Positions 40,413 to 50,767 of a stretch of DNA of 64,000 nt are shown here, piece after piece. The DNA is taken from assembly GCF_000375585.1 (NCBI RefSeq), contig NZ_AQWP01000014.1:62001-126000 (forward strand). The letters run 5' to 3'. This stretch comes from Sinorhizobium meliloti 4H41 (GTDB taxonomy: Bacteria; Pseudomonadota; Alphaproteobacteria; Rhizobiales; Rhizobiaceae). Position 1 is the first letter of the stretch; each line of letters opens with the position of its first letter. The notes under the pieces were generated by a model. The model saw only the letters and a program-made list of their open reading frames with translations, did no database searches and was not told where the DNA came from. A program made the position numbers and the translations under genes.

Positions 40413-42023
40413 ATGGCTGTCGCCTCCAAGAAAATCCCCGCCCCGGACGAGGTCCGGATCAAAACCGCCCTCCTTTCGGTCTCCGACAAGACGGGCATCG
40501 TCGAACTCGCCCGCGCCCTCAACGACAAGGGCATACGGCTGGTATCGACCGGCGGTACGCACAAGGCGCTTGCCGATGCCGGCCTTCCCGTCAGCGACGT
40601 CTCGGAGCTGACCGGCTTTCCGGAAATCATGGACGGGCGCGTCAAGACGCTTCACCCCGGCGTCCATGGAGGTCTTCTCGCGATCCGCGACGACGCGGAG
40701 CATGCGGACGCCATGAGCGCGCACGGCATCACCGCGATCGATCTCGCCGTCATCAATCTCTATCCCTTCGAAGACGTCCGCGCCAAAGGCGGCGACTATC
40801 CGACGACGGTCGAGAATATCGATATCGGCGGCCCCGCAATGATCCGGGCATCGGCCAAGAACCATGCCTATGTGACGATCGTCACCGACCCGGCGGACTA
40901 TTCGCCGCTGCTGGAGGAAATCGCAGACGGGACGACGCGCTACGCCTTCCGCCAGAAGATGGCGGCCAAGGCCTATGCCCGCACGGCCGCCTATGATGCG
41001 GCGATCTCCAACTGGTTTGCCGAGGTGCTCGACACGCCCATGCCGCGCCACCGCGTTCTCGGCGGCGTGCTCAGGGAGGAGATGCGCTACGGCGAAAACC
41101 CGCACCAGAAAGCCGGATTCTACGTGACCGGCGAGCAACGGCCGGGAGTGGCTACGGCGGCGCTGCTGCAGGGCAAGCAGCTCTCCTACAACAACATCAA
41201 CGATACCGATGCCGCCTTCGAACTGGTGGCGGAATTCCTGCCGGAAAAGGCACCGGCTTGCGCCATCATCAAGCATGCCAATCCCTGCGGCGTTGCGACC
41301 GCGTCCTCGCTCGCGGAAGCCTATCGCCGGGCGCTCGCCTGCGATTCGACCTCGGCATTCGGCGGCATCATCGCGCTCAACCAGGAACTGGACGCCGAGA
41401 CTGCGGAAGAGATTGTCAAACTCTTCACCGAGGTCATCATCGCGCCGTCGGTCAGCGACGAGGCGAAAGCCGTCATCGCCCGCAAACCGAACCTGCGGCT
41501 GCTTGCGACCGGCGGCCTGCCGGATCCGCGCACGCCCGGCCTGACGGCGAAGACGGTCGCCGGCGGTGTGCTCGTCCAGACGCGCGACAACGGTATGGTA
41601 GAGGACCTGACGCTCAAGGTGGTCACCAGGCGCGCGCCGACGGCGCAGGAGCTCGAAGACATGAAGTTCGCCTTCAAGGTGGCGAAGCACGTCAAGTCCA
41701 ACGCCATCGTCTATGCCAAGGACGGCCAGACGGCGGGCATTGGCGCCGGCCAGATGAGCCGCGTCGATTCCGCGCGCATCGCTGCCATAAAGGCGGAAGA
41801 AGCAGCCAAGGCGCTCGGCCTCGCCGAGCCGCTGACGCGCGGTTCGGCCGTCGCCTCGGAAGCCTTCCTCCCCTTCGCCGACGGTCTTCTGTCAGCCATC
41901 GCGGCCGGCGCAACCGCCGTCATCCAGCCGGGTGGTTCGATGCGCGACGAAGAAGTGATCGCGGCGGCGGACGAACACAATGTCGCGATGGTCTTCACAG
42001 GCATGCGGCATTTCCGGCACTAG
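40413..42023 (+). CDS. purH: Bifunctional AICAR formyltransferase/IMP cyclohydrolase
   Basis: A 536-residue PurH for the last two steps of IMP synthesis. The N-terminal MGS-like cyclohydrolase domain has [17 protein letters not shown] and [14 protein letters not shown]; the C-terminal transformylase domain has the Lys-His pair in [11 protein letters not shown] and ends FPFADG-type sequence ([34 protein letters not shown]). I start at the ATG at 40413, 8 nt after AAGGAG. The 141-bp upstream gap shows no clear riboswitch. Confidence 0.97.
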   Translation: MAVASKKIPAPDEVRIKTALLSVSDKTGIVELARALNDKGIRLVSTGGTHKALADAGLPVSDVSELTGFPEIMDGRVKTLHPGVHGGLLAIRDDAEHADAMSAHGITAIDLAVINLYPFEDVRAKGGDYPTTVENIDIGGPAMIRASAKNHAYVTIVTDPADYSPLLEEIADGTTRYAFRQKMAAKAYARTAAYDAAISNWFAEVLDTPMPRHRVLGGVLREEMRYGENPHQKAGFYVTGEQRPGVATAALLQGKQLSYNNINDTDAAFELVAEFLPEKAPACAIIKHANPCGVATASSLAEAYRRALACDSTSAFGGIIALNQELDAETAEEIVKLFTEVIIAPSVSDEAKAVIARKPNLRLLATGGLPDPRTPGLTAKTVAGGVLVQTRDNGMVEDLTLKVVTRRAPTAQELEDMKFAFKVAKHVKSNAIVYAKDGQTAGIGAGQMSRVDSARIAAIKAEEAAKALGLAEPLTRGSAVASEAFLPFADGLLSAIAAGATAVIQPGGSMRDEEVIAAADEHNVAMVFTGMRHFRH

Positions 42024-42033
42024 AGGCCTTTTG

Positions 42034-42081
42034 TCTAATGCACTTCCGGGCGGAAAACCGTGACACCTGGAAGTGCTCTAA
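42034..42081. repeat. Dispersed intergenic repeat, copy 3
   Basis: TCTAATGCACTTCCGGGCGG followed by AAAACCGTGACACCTGGAAGTGCTCTA has the same ends as copies 1 and 2. It begins 11 bp after the purH stop. Confidence 0.8.
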
Positions 42082-42118
42082 GGCCCTAAGATACCGCCGC
42101 GGCTTATTTGATTTCCTC

Positions 42119-42262
42119 ATTCCTGTGCCCGTCACAGGAATCCAGCCAGACCAAGTCCTTGGGCTGAAAGAACGCTTCCCGCGCCGCAGACGCGGCGCTG
42201 CTCTCATCCCTGTGACGAGCACAGGGATGAGGATGAGGAGAGATTGCAACCCTCCTTAGGCC
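42119..42262. repeat. Double-hairpin intergenic repeat after purH
   Basis: Two perfect hairpins: ATTCCTGTG-cccgt-CACAGGAAT (42119-42141) and CATCCCTGTG-acgag-CACAGGGATG (42205-42229). Their stems are related, and a degenerate copy of the second lies at 1785-1832. With repeat copy 3 this fills most of the 335-bp purH/transporter gap, which contains no gene. Confidence 0.75.
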
Positions 42263-42358
42263 GTTTCGACCTGAAACATGAACGCGATCGATTCCAAGCC
42301 GTTAAGACGCCGGATGCGGAGGAAACCGCATCCCGCTCCGGCCTCCTGCTCGACATTC

Positions 42359-43729
42359 CTATCGCGGCCGGTGCGCCGGATAGGGAGTCCGCAGGAGGAT
42401 CACGAGACCGACGGCGAAAAAGGCCACCAGCGCCATCATGCCGATCCGGGCCGAACCGGTCATAAGCGTGATCGTCGCGACCGAGGCGGGCGCCAGGAAC
42501 GAGGTGGCGCGGCCGGAAAGGGCGTAAAGACCGAAATAGCGCCCGGCTTCGTCGGGCGAAACACTGCGCGCGAGGTAGGATCGGGACGAGGCCTGGACCG
42601 GCCCGAAGGCGACGCCGACGAGCAGGCCGTAAAGAATATAGGCCTTTTCGGCGGCGGTGCCGAAGAGGCCGCCCGAGTCCGTCGAGCCAAGCGGGACAAG
42701 CCCGAAGAGCGTGAAACCGGGCCCCGTGGAGACGATGCCGAGCGTGGCGATCGTCAGTGAGACGAGGCTTGCGATGACGATCGTCTTGGAGCCGAGCCGT
42801 GCATCGAGCCTGCTCGCATAAAGGCAGCCGAAAATCGCCACGACATTCAGGATGATGCCGTAGAGCCCGAGTTCCATCGTTTGCCATCCGAACATCCCGG
42901 CCGCGAAGGTGCCGCCGAGCGCGAGCAGTCCGTTGACGCCGTCCTGGAAGATCATCCGGGCAATCAGGAACCGCAAGATGCCGGCCCTCTCCTTGAGTTC
43001 GGCAAGCGTGCCCTTCAGTTCCTCGAAGCCCCGAGCGGTTGCTTTCGCCATCGACATCGTTGCCCTGGTCGCGTCCGGCGTGAAGAGGAACATCGGCAGG
43101 ATGAAAACCATGTACCAGGCGGCGGAAATGGGGCCGGTGATGCGGGCGTCTTCGCCCTTTGCCGGATCGAGCCCGAACAGAGGTTCGAGTCCGATCGCCG
43201 TCTTGCCGGTCTGCGGGCTTCCGGCAATCAGCGCGACCACGGCGATCAGCACGATCATGCCGCCGAGATAGCCGAGGCCCCAGGCGATGTTGGAGATGCG
43301 CCCCACTTCCTTTTCGCTCACGAGCCGCGTCATCATCGAATCGTTGAAGACGATGGAAAATTCGGCGGCCACCGTCGCCAGCGCAAGAAAGACCGCCGTA
43401 TAGATCAGGGACGAGCCCGGCGCCGCGTTCCAGAGCAGGGCGAGCGAGATGATCTTCACGGCGGCGAAAAAGGCGATCCACGGCTTTCGCGGGCCGGCCG
43501 CATCGGCAATGGCGCCGAGGACCGGCGAAAGCAGAGCGATCACGATCCCCGCAATGGTCAGCGTATAGCCCCAGACCGCCTGCCCTTGGGCGGGATCGGC
43601 CGTTAGCCGGGAAACGAAATAGGGCGCGAAGATGAAGGTGGTGATCACGGTGAAGAAGGGTTGCGCGGCCCAGTCGAACAGCATCCAGCCGGCAATGCCG
43701 AGACGGGAAGTCCGAGGCCGCTCCTCCAT
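42359..43729 (-). CDS. UMF1-family MFS transporter
   Basis: A 456-residue, about 12-helix MFS protein of the UMF1/Atg22-like group. It starts GIAGWMLFDWAAQPFFTVITTFIFAPYFVSRL, a family hallmark, and continues with GADAAGPRKPW-like and NDSMMTRLVSEKEVGRISNIAWGLGYLGG segments. Bacterial members have no assigned substrate; Atg22 exports amino acids from vacuoles. I start at the ATG at 43729 (MEERPRTS) because the longer frame to 43819 adds an unlikely polar N-terminus; no ribosome site is strong. It runs convergent with purH. Confidence 0.87.
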   Translation of the reverse strand: MEERPRTSRLGIAGWMLFDWAAQPFFTVITTFIFAPYFVSRLTADPAQGQAVWGYTLTIAGIVIALLSPVLGAIADAAGPRKPWIAFFAAVKIISLALLWNAAPGSSLIYTAVFLALATVAAEFSIVFNDSMMTRLVSEKEVGRISNIAWGLGYLGGMIVLIAVVALIAGSPQTGKTAIGLEPLFGLDPAKGEDARITGPISAAWYMVFILPMFLFTPDATRATMSMAKATARGFEELKGTLAELKERAGILRFLIARMIFQDGVNGLLALGGTFAAGMFGWQTMELGLYGIILNVVAIFGCLYASRLDARLGSKTIVIASLVSLTIATLGIVSTGPGFTLFGLVPLGSTDSGGLFGTAAEKAYILYGLLVGVAFGPVQASSRSYLARSVSPDEAGRYFGLYALSGRATSFLAPASVATITLMTGSARIGMMALVAFFAVGLVILLRTPYPAHRPR

Positions 43730-43875
43730 TCGCCCAGCCGCGATATCCACTTCATCCCTCCCCGGCACTTGCGCAAGCGCGCCGCGTTCGGGGGCGGCGG
43801 GCAGGGCAATGAAGAACAACCTTCGACCGGAGCGGAATTGGTTCCTCCGGCCGAGTTATGGCCGGAGGGACTGTG

Positions 43876-46800
43876 TCATTTCGTCCAGCCGCGTGCAAGA
43901 TCGCTGAGGAGACCGGCTGCGACAGTGACCTTGGCGAGCGTCGTTTCGCCCTTTTCGGTCAGGAGCCTCAGCTGGTCGCCGACAGTGGCGACGCGTTGGC
44001 GATCGCGATCCTGCCAGGCGAGAACGGGGTTTCGCTCGCCCTTATGCTCGACCAGGGCGGCGATGGTGATATCGCGGCGTGCGGTGCCGATATCGCCGAC
44101 CGCCCGCGAGAGCGCCATCGACTCGAACTGCTCGGTGGCGGGCACGCGGTCGGCGGCCGCCAGCAGGCGGTTGATCCTCAGGCTTTCGGTGACGGTGAAA
44201 TAGGCCTGGGCGGTGCGGCTCAGCGGCTCGCCGGTTACCGTGGCGATCTGCATGATCTCAGGGACCAGGGTCATGAGCGACAGTTCGGCGACTTCCTCGG
44301 CAAGCTTTGCCGGCACGCCGTTTTCGATGAAGCCGGCGGCCCTCAGGCGAGCTTCCTCGGCACCCTCCCTGGATATCGCCGCCCGCATGGTGCCGCGCAG
44401 CTTCTGCAGCCCGTCGCGAAGCCGGGCAACCGCTTCGGCCACGGAGCCCTCAGAGGCGCGGGTGCGCAGCGCCCGTTCGGCGACGAGCGCAAAGATACGC
44501 CCCACCTCGTGATAGAGCCGGTTCTGGATCACGCCGCTGATCCTGTTGTCGAGCGCGTCGATCTCGCCGTAGATGCGCGGCAGATCGAAGCCATCCAGGG
44601 CCAGCACCGCTGCCTTCACGACATCGGCGGAGAGGAAGCCGGTGGCATCCGTCAGCGTCGAAACGAAAGCGGGGCCGCCGCGGTTTATCGTTTCGTTGGC
44701 GAGTACGGTCGCGATGATTTCGCGGCGCAGCCGGTGCCCGTGAATGTCGCCGGCATAGGCCTTGCGCATCTTTGCGGGGAAGTAGCGCTCCAGGGTCGCC
44801 GTGAAATAGGGGTCGTCCGGAAGCTCGCTGACGAGCAGCTCGTCGAAGAGCACCAGTTTCGCATAGGAGAGCAGCACGCCGATCTCCGGGCGCGTGAGCG
44901 GCCGGCCCGCCTGGTAGCGCTCGCTCATCGCCTGGTCGGTCGGCAGGGTCTCGACCTTGCGGTTGAGGTGGCCGTCGGCCTCCAGCCGCGCCATCAGCCG
45001 CGCCAGCGGGGTGCGGTTGGCGAGGCCCTGCATCTCGGTGAGCGAGATCGCCAGCGACTGCTGGTAGTTGTTGCGCAGCACGAGATGTCCCACCTCGTCC
45101 GTCATCGATGCCAGAAGCGTGTTGCGCTTGGGCCGGGTCAGGCGGCCTTCGCGCATGGCGGAGGCAAGCGCGATCTTGATGTTGACCTCGACGTCGGAGG
45201 AATTGACGCCGGCCGAGTTGTCGATGGCATCGGAGTTGCAACGCCCGCCATTGAGCGAGAAGCCGATCCGGCCTTTCTGGGTGACGCCGAGATTGGCCCC
45301 CTCGCCGATCACGCGCGCCCGCACGTCCTCGGCGGAGACGCGGATCGCGTCGTTGGCACGGTCGCCAACCTCGGCATCCGTCTCGTTGGTGCCGCGCACA
45401 TAGGTGCCGATGCCGCCGAACCAGAGCAGGTCGACCGGGCTCTTCAGGATTGCGCTCATGATCTCGAAGGGCGTCGCCTTCGGCTTGTCGATGCCGATCG
45501 CCGCCATCGCTTCGGGGGTGAGTGTCACCAGTTTTTCCGAACGCGAAATGATCATCGCGCCGGGCGAGAGCGCCTTACGGTCATAATCCTGCCAGCTGGA
45601 GCGCGAAAGCGCGAACATTCGCTTGCGCTCGGCAAAGGAGAGATCGATATCCGGCTCGGGATCGATGAAGATGTCGCGGTGGTCGAAGGCGGCGATCAGC
45701 CGGATCTTTTCCGAAAGCAGCATGCCGTTGCCGAAGACGTCGCCCGACATGTCGCCGACGCCGGCGACGGTGAAGGGCGTCGTCTGGATGTCGACGTCCA
45801 TTTCGCGGAAGTGCCGCTTGACGGCCTCCCACGCGCCGCGCGCGGTGATTCCCATCTTCTTGTGGTCGTAGCCGGCGGAGCCGCCTGAGGCGAAGGCGTC
45901 GTCCAGCCAGAAGTCCGCTTCCTGGGCGAGCGCATTCGCCGTGTCGGAGAAGGTTGCCGTTCCCTTGTCGGCGGCAACGACGAAATAGGGGTCGTCGCCG
46001 TCGAGCCGCAGCGTGTCCTCCGGGGGAACGACGTCCTGGCCGACGATATTGTCGGTGACGGAGAGCAGCGTGCGGATATAGGTCTTGTACGCCTCCGTTC
46101 CCGCCTTGAAGACCTCGTCGCGGCTGCCGCCGACGGGCAGCTGCTTCGGATAGAAGCCGCCTTTGGCGCCGACCGGAACGATGACGGCGTTCTTCACCTG
46201 CTGCGCCTTGACGAGGCCGAGCACCTCGGTCCGGTAATCCTGCGCCCGGTCGGACCAGCGAAGGCCGCCGCGCGCCACCTTGCCGAAGCGCAGATGGACG
46301 CCTTCCACTTCCGTGCCGTAGACGAAAATCTCTCGGAAAGGCCGCGGTTCCGGCAGGCCTTCGAGCTGTTTCGGATCGAGCTTGAAGGCAAGAACCGCGC
46401 GCGGCCTGCCTTCGGCGTCCTTTTGGAAATAGTTCGTCCGGAGCGTCGACTGGACCGCATTGACGTAGCGGCGCAGGATCCGGTCTTCGTCGAGGCTGGG
46501 CACGGCCGACAGAGCCTCCTCGATGCCCGACAGCAAGGCGTTGCACTTCTTGGTGCGCGCTTTCCCCTCCGTCGTCGGATCCATGCGCGTGGAGAAGAGG
46601 CGGAAGATGTCGGCGGCGATCGTCGGATACTTGTTCAGAGTATCGGCGATATAGCCTTGGGAATAGGTGATGCCGGCCTGGCGCAGGTAGCGCGCATAGG
46701 CGCGCAGCACCGTGATTTCGCGGGCGGTGAGCCCGGCAAGCAGGACCAGCCGGTTGAAGTTGTCGTCCTCCGTCGTGCCGTTCCAGGCCGCCAGGAAGGC

Positions 46801-48663
46801 CTCCTCCAGGGCCGGGCCGATCCTGGCGAGATTGAGCGTGTGCCCGTCGCGATGGATCAGCTCCATGTCGTGAAGGACGACCTCGCGGGGCTCGTCCCCA
46901 TGGACGTGCACGCCGATGTCGTAGGTCTGCTCGCTGATGACACGGAAGCCGAGATTTTCGAGAAGCGGCACGCGGCGCGACAGCGAAACGGGCGTGTCGG
47001 CATGGAAGATCTTCAGTTCCAGCGTATCCGGCCGCTCCTGGTGCCGGTGGTAGAAGGAGATGCGGATCGGGTCGCCGGCCGTGCAGGCGGCGATGTCTCC
47101 GAGGTCGGCATAGGCTTCCGCGGGCGTGAAGGCCGCCTGATAGGCTTCACCAACCGATATCTCCGTGCCCTCCTTGCGGGCGAGCAGATTGAACCGATCG
47201 ATCCAGCGGGTGACGATGGCGCGGACCGCCTCTTCGAGCTTCGCCTGGGGAACCCGTGGCGTCTTGCCGCCCGAGCGGCCGATGATGAAATGGACGCGTG
47301 CAAGCCCGCCTTCGGGAAAGGCCGGGTAATAGGCCGAGACCCGGCCGTCATAGACCGTTTTCAGATAGTCGCCGATCTTTTCGCGGACGTCGGAATCGTA
47401 TTGTTCGCGCGGCACGAACACGATGACCGAGACGAAGCGGTCGAAGTGGTCGATGCGCGGCAGCACCCGCACCCGGGGCCGGTCGCCGAGCTCGTTGATC
47501 TGCTCGCAGAAGGCGGCGAGCAGCCCGATATCGATCTGGAAAAGATCGTCGCGCGGATAGGCCTCCAGCGTGTTGGCCAGCGTCTTGCCGGAATGGCTCT
47601 GCGGATCATAGCCGAAATGATCGACGATCTTCTCGATCTTGTGCCTGAGCAGCGGGATCTCCGACGCCTGGCGCGTGTAGGCCGTCGAGGTGAACAGACC
47701 GACGATGCGCAGTTCGCCGACGACGTTGCCGGAGGCGTCGAAACGCTTGATGCCGATATAGTCCATGTGGGCACGCCGGTGGACGACCGACTTCACATTG
47801 GCCTTGGTGACGATCAGGAAGTCGGGCCCCTCGAGGAAGGCGAGGATTTCCGGGGTGGTCAGCACCGCATCCTTGCCCTGGCGCAGGACCCGCACGTCCG
47901 GATTGGACAGGATGCCGAGGCCCCTGCCCTTGCCGCGCTCGACCGTCGCCCGTTCGCCCTTGCCGGAATAGGTATATTCCCGCATTCCGAGAAAGGTGAA
48001 GTTGCTATCCCTTAGCCAGCGAAGGAACGCCAGCGCCTCGTCGCGGTCGCTCTTCTTGCGGGAAGCGTTGTATTCCTCGAGCTCCCGCATTGCCTGGTCG
48101 AGCAGAGCGGTCATTGCCGGCCAGTCGTGTACGGCTTGATGAACCTGCTCCAGCACATCCGAGATGCGCTTGCTCAATGAGCGTGCCTCCAGCGGAGTCA
48201 GCCTGCTCAAGTGGATTTGAATGTGGCTGACGCGGTGCTCGGGCGCGCTTTCCTCGTCCGGATCGAACAGCTTCACGGGTTTGCCGGGCTCCATCACCAG
48301 AATTGGATGGATCGCCAGGTGGATGTCGCGGTGGGTGCTCGTCACCTCTCCCATCACCGAATCGTAAAGGAAGGGCATGTTGCGTTCGGTGATCGCGATG
48401 ATCGAAACCTCGATACCGCCCGGTGCGACCCCTGCCACCGTCTCCACCGAGACCTGCGGCTTGCCGCCGTCCCAGCGTGCGAGTTCGCTGCGTGCGTGGG
48501 CAGCGGTGAGCGCCAGCATCTCAGGCGTGTAACGGTCGAGGTCGTCGTTGCTCGCTCCGCCGAAGAGGATTTCCGGTGGCAGTGTCTCGGCCCCGAATCT
48601 GGACCCTGCCGCCCGGGCCGCATCGATGTGCCGGTCCCGCTTCGGATTATGCTTCACGCCCAT
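43876..48663 (-). CDS. gdhB: NAD-specific glutamate dehydrogenase, large type
   Basis: A 1595-residue NAD-GDH of the 180-kDa class. Long N-terminal ACT-like domains (about 1-600) precede the catalytic part, seen in ARGGLRWSDRAQDYRTEVLGLVKAQQVKNAVIVPVGAKGGFYPK near residue 830, and a helical C-terminal domain. It deaminates glutamate to 2-oxoglutarate, mainly for catabolism. I start at the ATG at 48663 (MGVKHNPK), 7 nt after GGAGAG; the alternative GTG at 48678 has no site. The 283-bp upstream gap is A-rich and shared with pdxY. Confidence 0.94.
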   Translation of the reverse strand: MGVKHNPKRDRHIDAARAAGSRFGAETLPPEILFGGASNDDLDRYTPEMLALTAAHARSELARWDGGKPQVSVETVAGVAPGGIEVSIIAITERNMPFLYDSVMGEVTSTHRDIHLAIHPILVMEPGKPVKLFDPDEESAPEHRVSHIQIHLSRLTPLEARSLSKRISDVLEQVHQAVHDWPAMTALLDQAMRELEEYNASRKKSDRDEALAFLRWLRDSNFTFLGMREYTYSGKGERATVERGKGRGLGILSNPDVRVLRQGKDAVLTTPEILAFLEGPDFLIVTKANVKSVVHRRAHMDYIGIKRFDASGNVVGELRIVGLFTSTAYTRQASEIPLLRHKIEKIVDHFGYDPQSHSGKTLANTLEAYPRDDLFQIDIGLLAAFCEQINELGDRPRVRVLPRIDHFDRFVSVIVFVPREQYDSDVREKIGDYLKTVYDGRVSAYYPAFPEGGLARVHFIIGRSGGKTPRVPQAKLEEAVRAIVTRWIDRFNLLARKEGTEISVGEAYQAAFTPAEAYADLGDIAACTAGDPIRISFYHRHQERPDTLELKIFHADTPVSLSRRVPLLENLGFRVISEQTYDIGVHVHGDEPREVVLHDMELIHRDGHTLNLARIGPALEEAFLAAWNGTTEDDNFNRLVLLAGLTAREITVLRAYARYLRQAGITYSQGYIADTLNKYPTIAADIFRLFSTRMDPTTEGKARTKKCNALLSGIEEALSAVPSLDEDRILRRYVNAVQSTLRTNYFQKDAEGRPRAVLAFKLDPKQLEGLPEPRPFREIFVYGTEVEGVHLRFGKVARGGLRWSDRAQDYRTEVLGLVKAQQVKNAVIVPVGAKGGFYPKQLPVGGSRDEVFKAGTEAYKTYIRTLLSVTDNIVGQDVVPPEDTLRLDGDDPYFVVAADKGTATFSDTANALAQEADFWLDDAFASGGSAGYDHKKMGITARGAWEAVKRHFREMDVDIQTTPFTVAGVGDMSGDVFGNGMLLSEKIRLIAAFDHRDIFIDPEPDIDLSFAERKRMFALSRSSWQDYDRKALSPGAMIISRSEKLVTLTPEAMAAIGIDKPKATPFEIMSAILKSPVDLLWFGGIGTYVRGTNETDAEVGDRANDAIRVSAEDVRARVIGEGANLGVTQKGRIGFSLNGGRCNSDAIDNSAGVNSSDVEVNIKIALASAMREGRLTRPKRNTLLASMTDEVGHLVLRNNYQQSLAISLTEMQGLANRTPLARLMARLEADGHLNRKVETLPTDQAMSERYQAGRPLTRPEIGVLLSYAKLVLFDELLVSELPDDPYFTATLERYFPAKMRKAYAGDIHGHRLRREIIATVLANETINRGGPAFVSTLTDATGFLSADVVKAAVLALDGFDLPRIYGEIDALDNRISGVIQNRLYHEVGRIFALVAERALRTRASEGSVAEAVARLRDGLQKLRGTMRAAISREGAEEARLRAAGFIENGVPAKLAEEVAELSLMTLVPEIMQIATVTGEPLSRTAQAYFTVTESLRINRLLAAADRVPATEQFESMALSRAVGDIGTARRDITIAALVEHKGERNPVLAWQDRDRQRVATVGDQLRLLTEKGETTLAKVTVAAGLLSDLARGWTK

Positions 48664-48946
48664 GAAATCGCTCTCCACTCATGATGGTTGAACCTAGCAG
48701 AACCATGCCCAATGGCGACCGTTTTTATGATGGATTTCGGCAAAATCGAGCCGGATTTTGGAGAAAATCACGTAGATTCGACCTAAATCCATTTAAATCG
48801 AAGCCAATTTTGCAAAAATTTCCCGAAAAACCGCAAAAACGAACGAAAACGCCGAAGTTTCTGTCACGTGGGTCTGCACGAGCGGCAGTTGACAGTCCGT
48901 GAGGGGCGGGCGATCACACTTCGAAAGCGAATAACGGGGTCTCCCA

Positions 48947-49828
48947 ATGTCCGACACGCCTGCCGCGCCCGGTGCCGTCATCGTCATTTCGAGTCATGTG
49001 GTGCGCGGCGCGGTGGGCAACCGGGCTGCCGTCTTCGCGCTGGAAATGCTCGGCCACCGGGTCTGGGCCTTGCCGACGGTCGTGCTTCCCTGGCATCCGG
49101 GACACGGTCGGTCGACGCGGGTGACCATGCCGGACGAGGACTTCCGCTCGATCATCGACGATCTCGTCGCTGCGCCCTGGATCGGTGAGGTGCGCGCGGT
49201 GCTGTCCGGCTATCTGGGTTCCCCCGAACAGGCGGCGGTCGTTGCTGGCCTCGTGAAGGCGCTGCGCCAGCGCAATCCCGCGCTCTTCTATGCCTGCGAT
49301 CCGATTCTTGGCGATGCGGGCGGCCTCTACGTCCCGGTGGAGATCGCCAGCGCCATCCGCGACCTGCTGCTGCCGCTTGCGACGCTGGCCACGCCCAACC
49401 GGTTCGAGCTTTCCTGGTTGGCAGGTGCTTCGCTCGAGACGAATGCGGCCATTCTCGACGCGGCGGTCGACCTCGGGCCGTCACGCGTGCTGGTGACATC
49501 GGCGATACCGATGATGAGCGGCGGCACGGGCAATCTTTACCTGTCCGGACGCCATGCGCTGCTTGCCGAGCACCGCCTGATCGACAATCCTCCGAACGGC
49601 ACCGGCGATCTGCTCTCGGCCGTATTCCTGGCGCGCCTGCTGGAAGGGCTTCCGGAGGAACGCGCGCTGCAGATGGCGACCGCCAGCGTCTACGAGATCA
49701 TTGCGAGAAGCCGTAAGCGCGATTCCGACGAGCTGACGCTCGAACAGGATGCATCGAGCCTGGCGACGCCGATGGCAATGGTGCAGATGCGCCGCCTCAT
49801 GCATCCGAGCCAGGCGCGGAAGAAATAG
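48947..49828 (+). CDS. pdxY: Pyridoxal kinase
   Basis: A 293-residue PfkB/ribokinase-like B6 kinase. It begins VIVISSHVVRGAVGNRAAVFALEMLGHRVWALPTV, a pyridoxal-kinase pattern. DPILGDAGGLYVP and the catalytic-loop NGTGDLLSAVFLARLL (the usual GTGD motif with catalytic Asp) are intact. It phosphorylates pyridoxal, and with yggS it is the second B6-related gene in the window. It diverges from gdhB. No further feature is supported in the 159 bp after it. Confidence 0.92.
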   Translation: MSDTPAAPGAVIVISSHVVRGAVGNRAAVFALEMLGHRVWALPTVVLPWHPGHGRSTRVTMPDEDFRSIIDDLVAAPWIGEVRAVLSGYLGSPEQAAVVAGLVKALRQRNPALFYACDPILGDAGGLYVPVEIASAIRDLLLPLATLATPNRFELSWLAGASLETNAAILDAAVDLGPSRVLVTSAIPMMSGGTGNLYLSGRHALLAEHRLIDNPPNGTGDLLSAVFLARLLEGLPEERALQMATASVYEIIARSRKRDSDELTLEQDASSLATPMAMVQMRRLMHPSQARKK

Positions 49829-49987
49829 CGCCAGATATGGAAGAATTGCCTCATAGACGCATTTCGCCCTTTCGGATGGCGGGAGCACGCTGTAACAGTT
49901 CGACGCTTCATGGTTCCCGGTGCGTCTTTCAGACACGCTACCCGCATGTTTCCTTGAATCCCGATCAAAGACAGGAGCACCAGGACG

Positions 49988-50671
49988 ATGCAGCAGGAAC
50001 GAGTGGATGAAACGGGGTTACCGATGGATATACAGGGCTTTCCGGAACATCTTCTGACCGGCTACCGCAATTTCATGAGCGGGCGCTTCACCGAACAGCA
50101 GCAGCGCTACAAAACCCTCGCCGAGAGCGGTCAGAAACCGAGGACGATGGTCATCGCCTGTTGCGACTCCCGCGCCGCGCCCGAAACGATCTTCGATGCC
50201 GGCCCGGGAGAACTCTTCGTCGTGCGCAACGTCGCCAACATGATGCCGCCCTATGAACCGGACGGACATTATCATTCGACCTCGGCCGCGCTCGAATTCG
50301 CGGTCCAGTCGCTGCGGGTCACCAACATCGTGGTCATGGGCCACGGGCGCTGCGGCGGCATCAAGGCGGCACTCGACCCGGACGCCGAGCCCCTCTCCCC
50401 GGGCGATTTCATCGGCCGCTGGATGAACCTCCTGAAGCCGGCCGCCGAGCAGATCCAGAGCAATGACGTGATGACGCCGGCGGAACGACAGCGTGCGCTC
50501 GAGCGGGTCTCGATCCGCAATTCGATCGCCAATCTGAGGACGTTCCCCTGCGTGAACGTTCTGGAGTCGAAGGGAAAGCTTCGTCTCCACGGCGCATGGT
50601 TCGACATCTCGACCGGCGAGCTCTGGGTGATGGACGCGAAGACCGGCGATTTTTCCCGACCGGGAACGTAA
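49988..50671 (+). CDS. Beta-class carbonic anhydrase
   Basis: A 227-residue beta-carbonic anhydrase. The first zinc Cys with its Asp-Arg dyad is CCDSRAAPETIFDAGPGELFVVRNVANMMPP (from about residue 57), and the His/Cys ligands are in MGHGRCGGIKAAL near 117. It interconverts CO2 and bicarbonate. The ATG at 49988 follows CAGGAGCACCAGGACG; an internal ATG (MDIQGFPEHL) at residue 13 is an alternative. It stands alone; a RIME-like repeat follows it. Confidence 0.94.
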   Translation: MQQERVDETGLPMDIQGFPEHLLTGYRNFMSGRFTEQQQRYKTLAESGQKPRTMVIACCDSRAAPETIFDAGPGELFVVRNVANMMPPYEPDGHYHSTSAALEFAVQSLRVTNIVVMGHGRCGGIKAALDPDAEPLSPGDFIGRWMNLLKPAAEQIQSNDVMTPAERQRALERVSIRNSIANLRTFPCVNVLESKGKLRLHGAWFDISTGELWVMDAKTGDFSRPGT

Positions 50672-50691
50672 CGGTCGCCGTTCAAGGCCGC

Positions 50692-50758
50692 TCATCCGCC
50701 CGCCTGTCCCTTCTCCCCCGCTAGCGGGAGAGAAGTCGCGGCAGCGGGCTGAGGGGCA
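50692..50758. repeat. RIME-like palindromic repeat
   Basis: TCCCTTCTCCCCCGCTAGCG and GGAGAGAAGTCGCGGCAGCGG form an inverted repeat around CTAG, like the other RIME-like blocks, between the convergent carbonic anhydrase and transglycosylase genes. It may serve as their terminator. Confidence 0.7.
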
Positions 50759-50767
50759 AACGCACTG

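Noticed and set aside
48681-48902. 73-codon frame in the gdhB-pdxY gap
   Set aside because: It is rich in Lys/Pro/Phe because of A-rich DNA, lacks a ribosome site and ends just before pdxY; it looks like promoter-region sequence.
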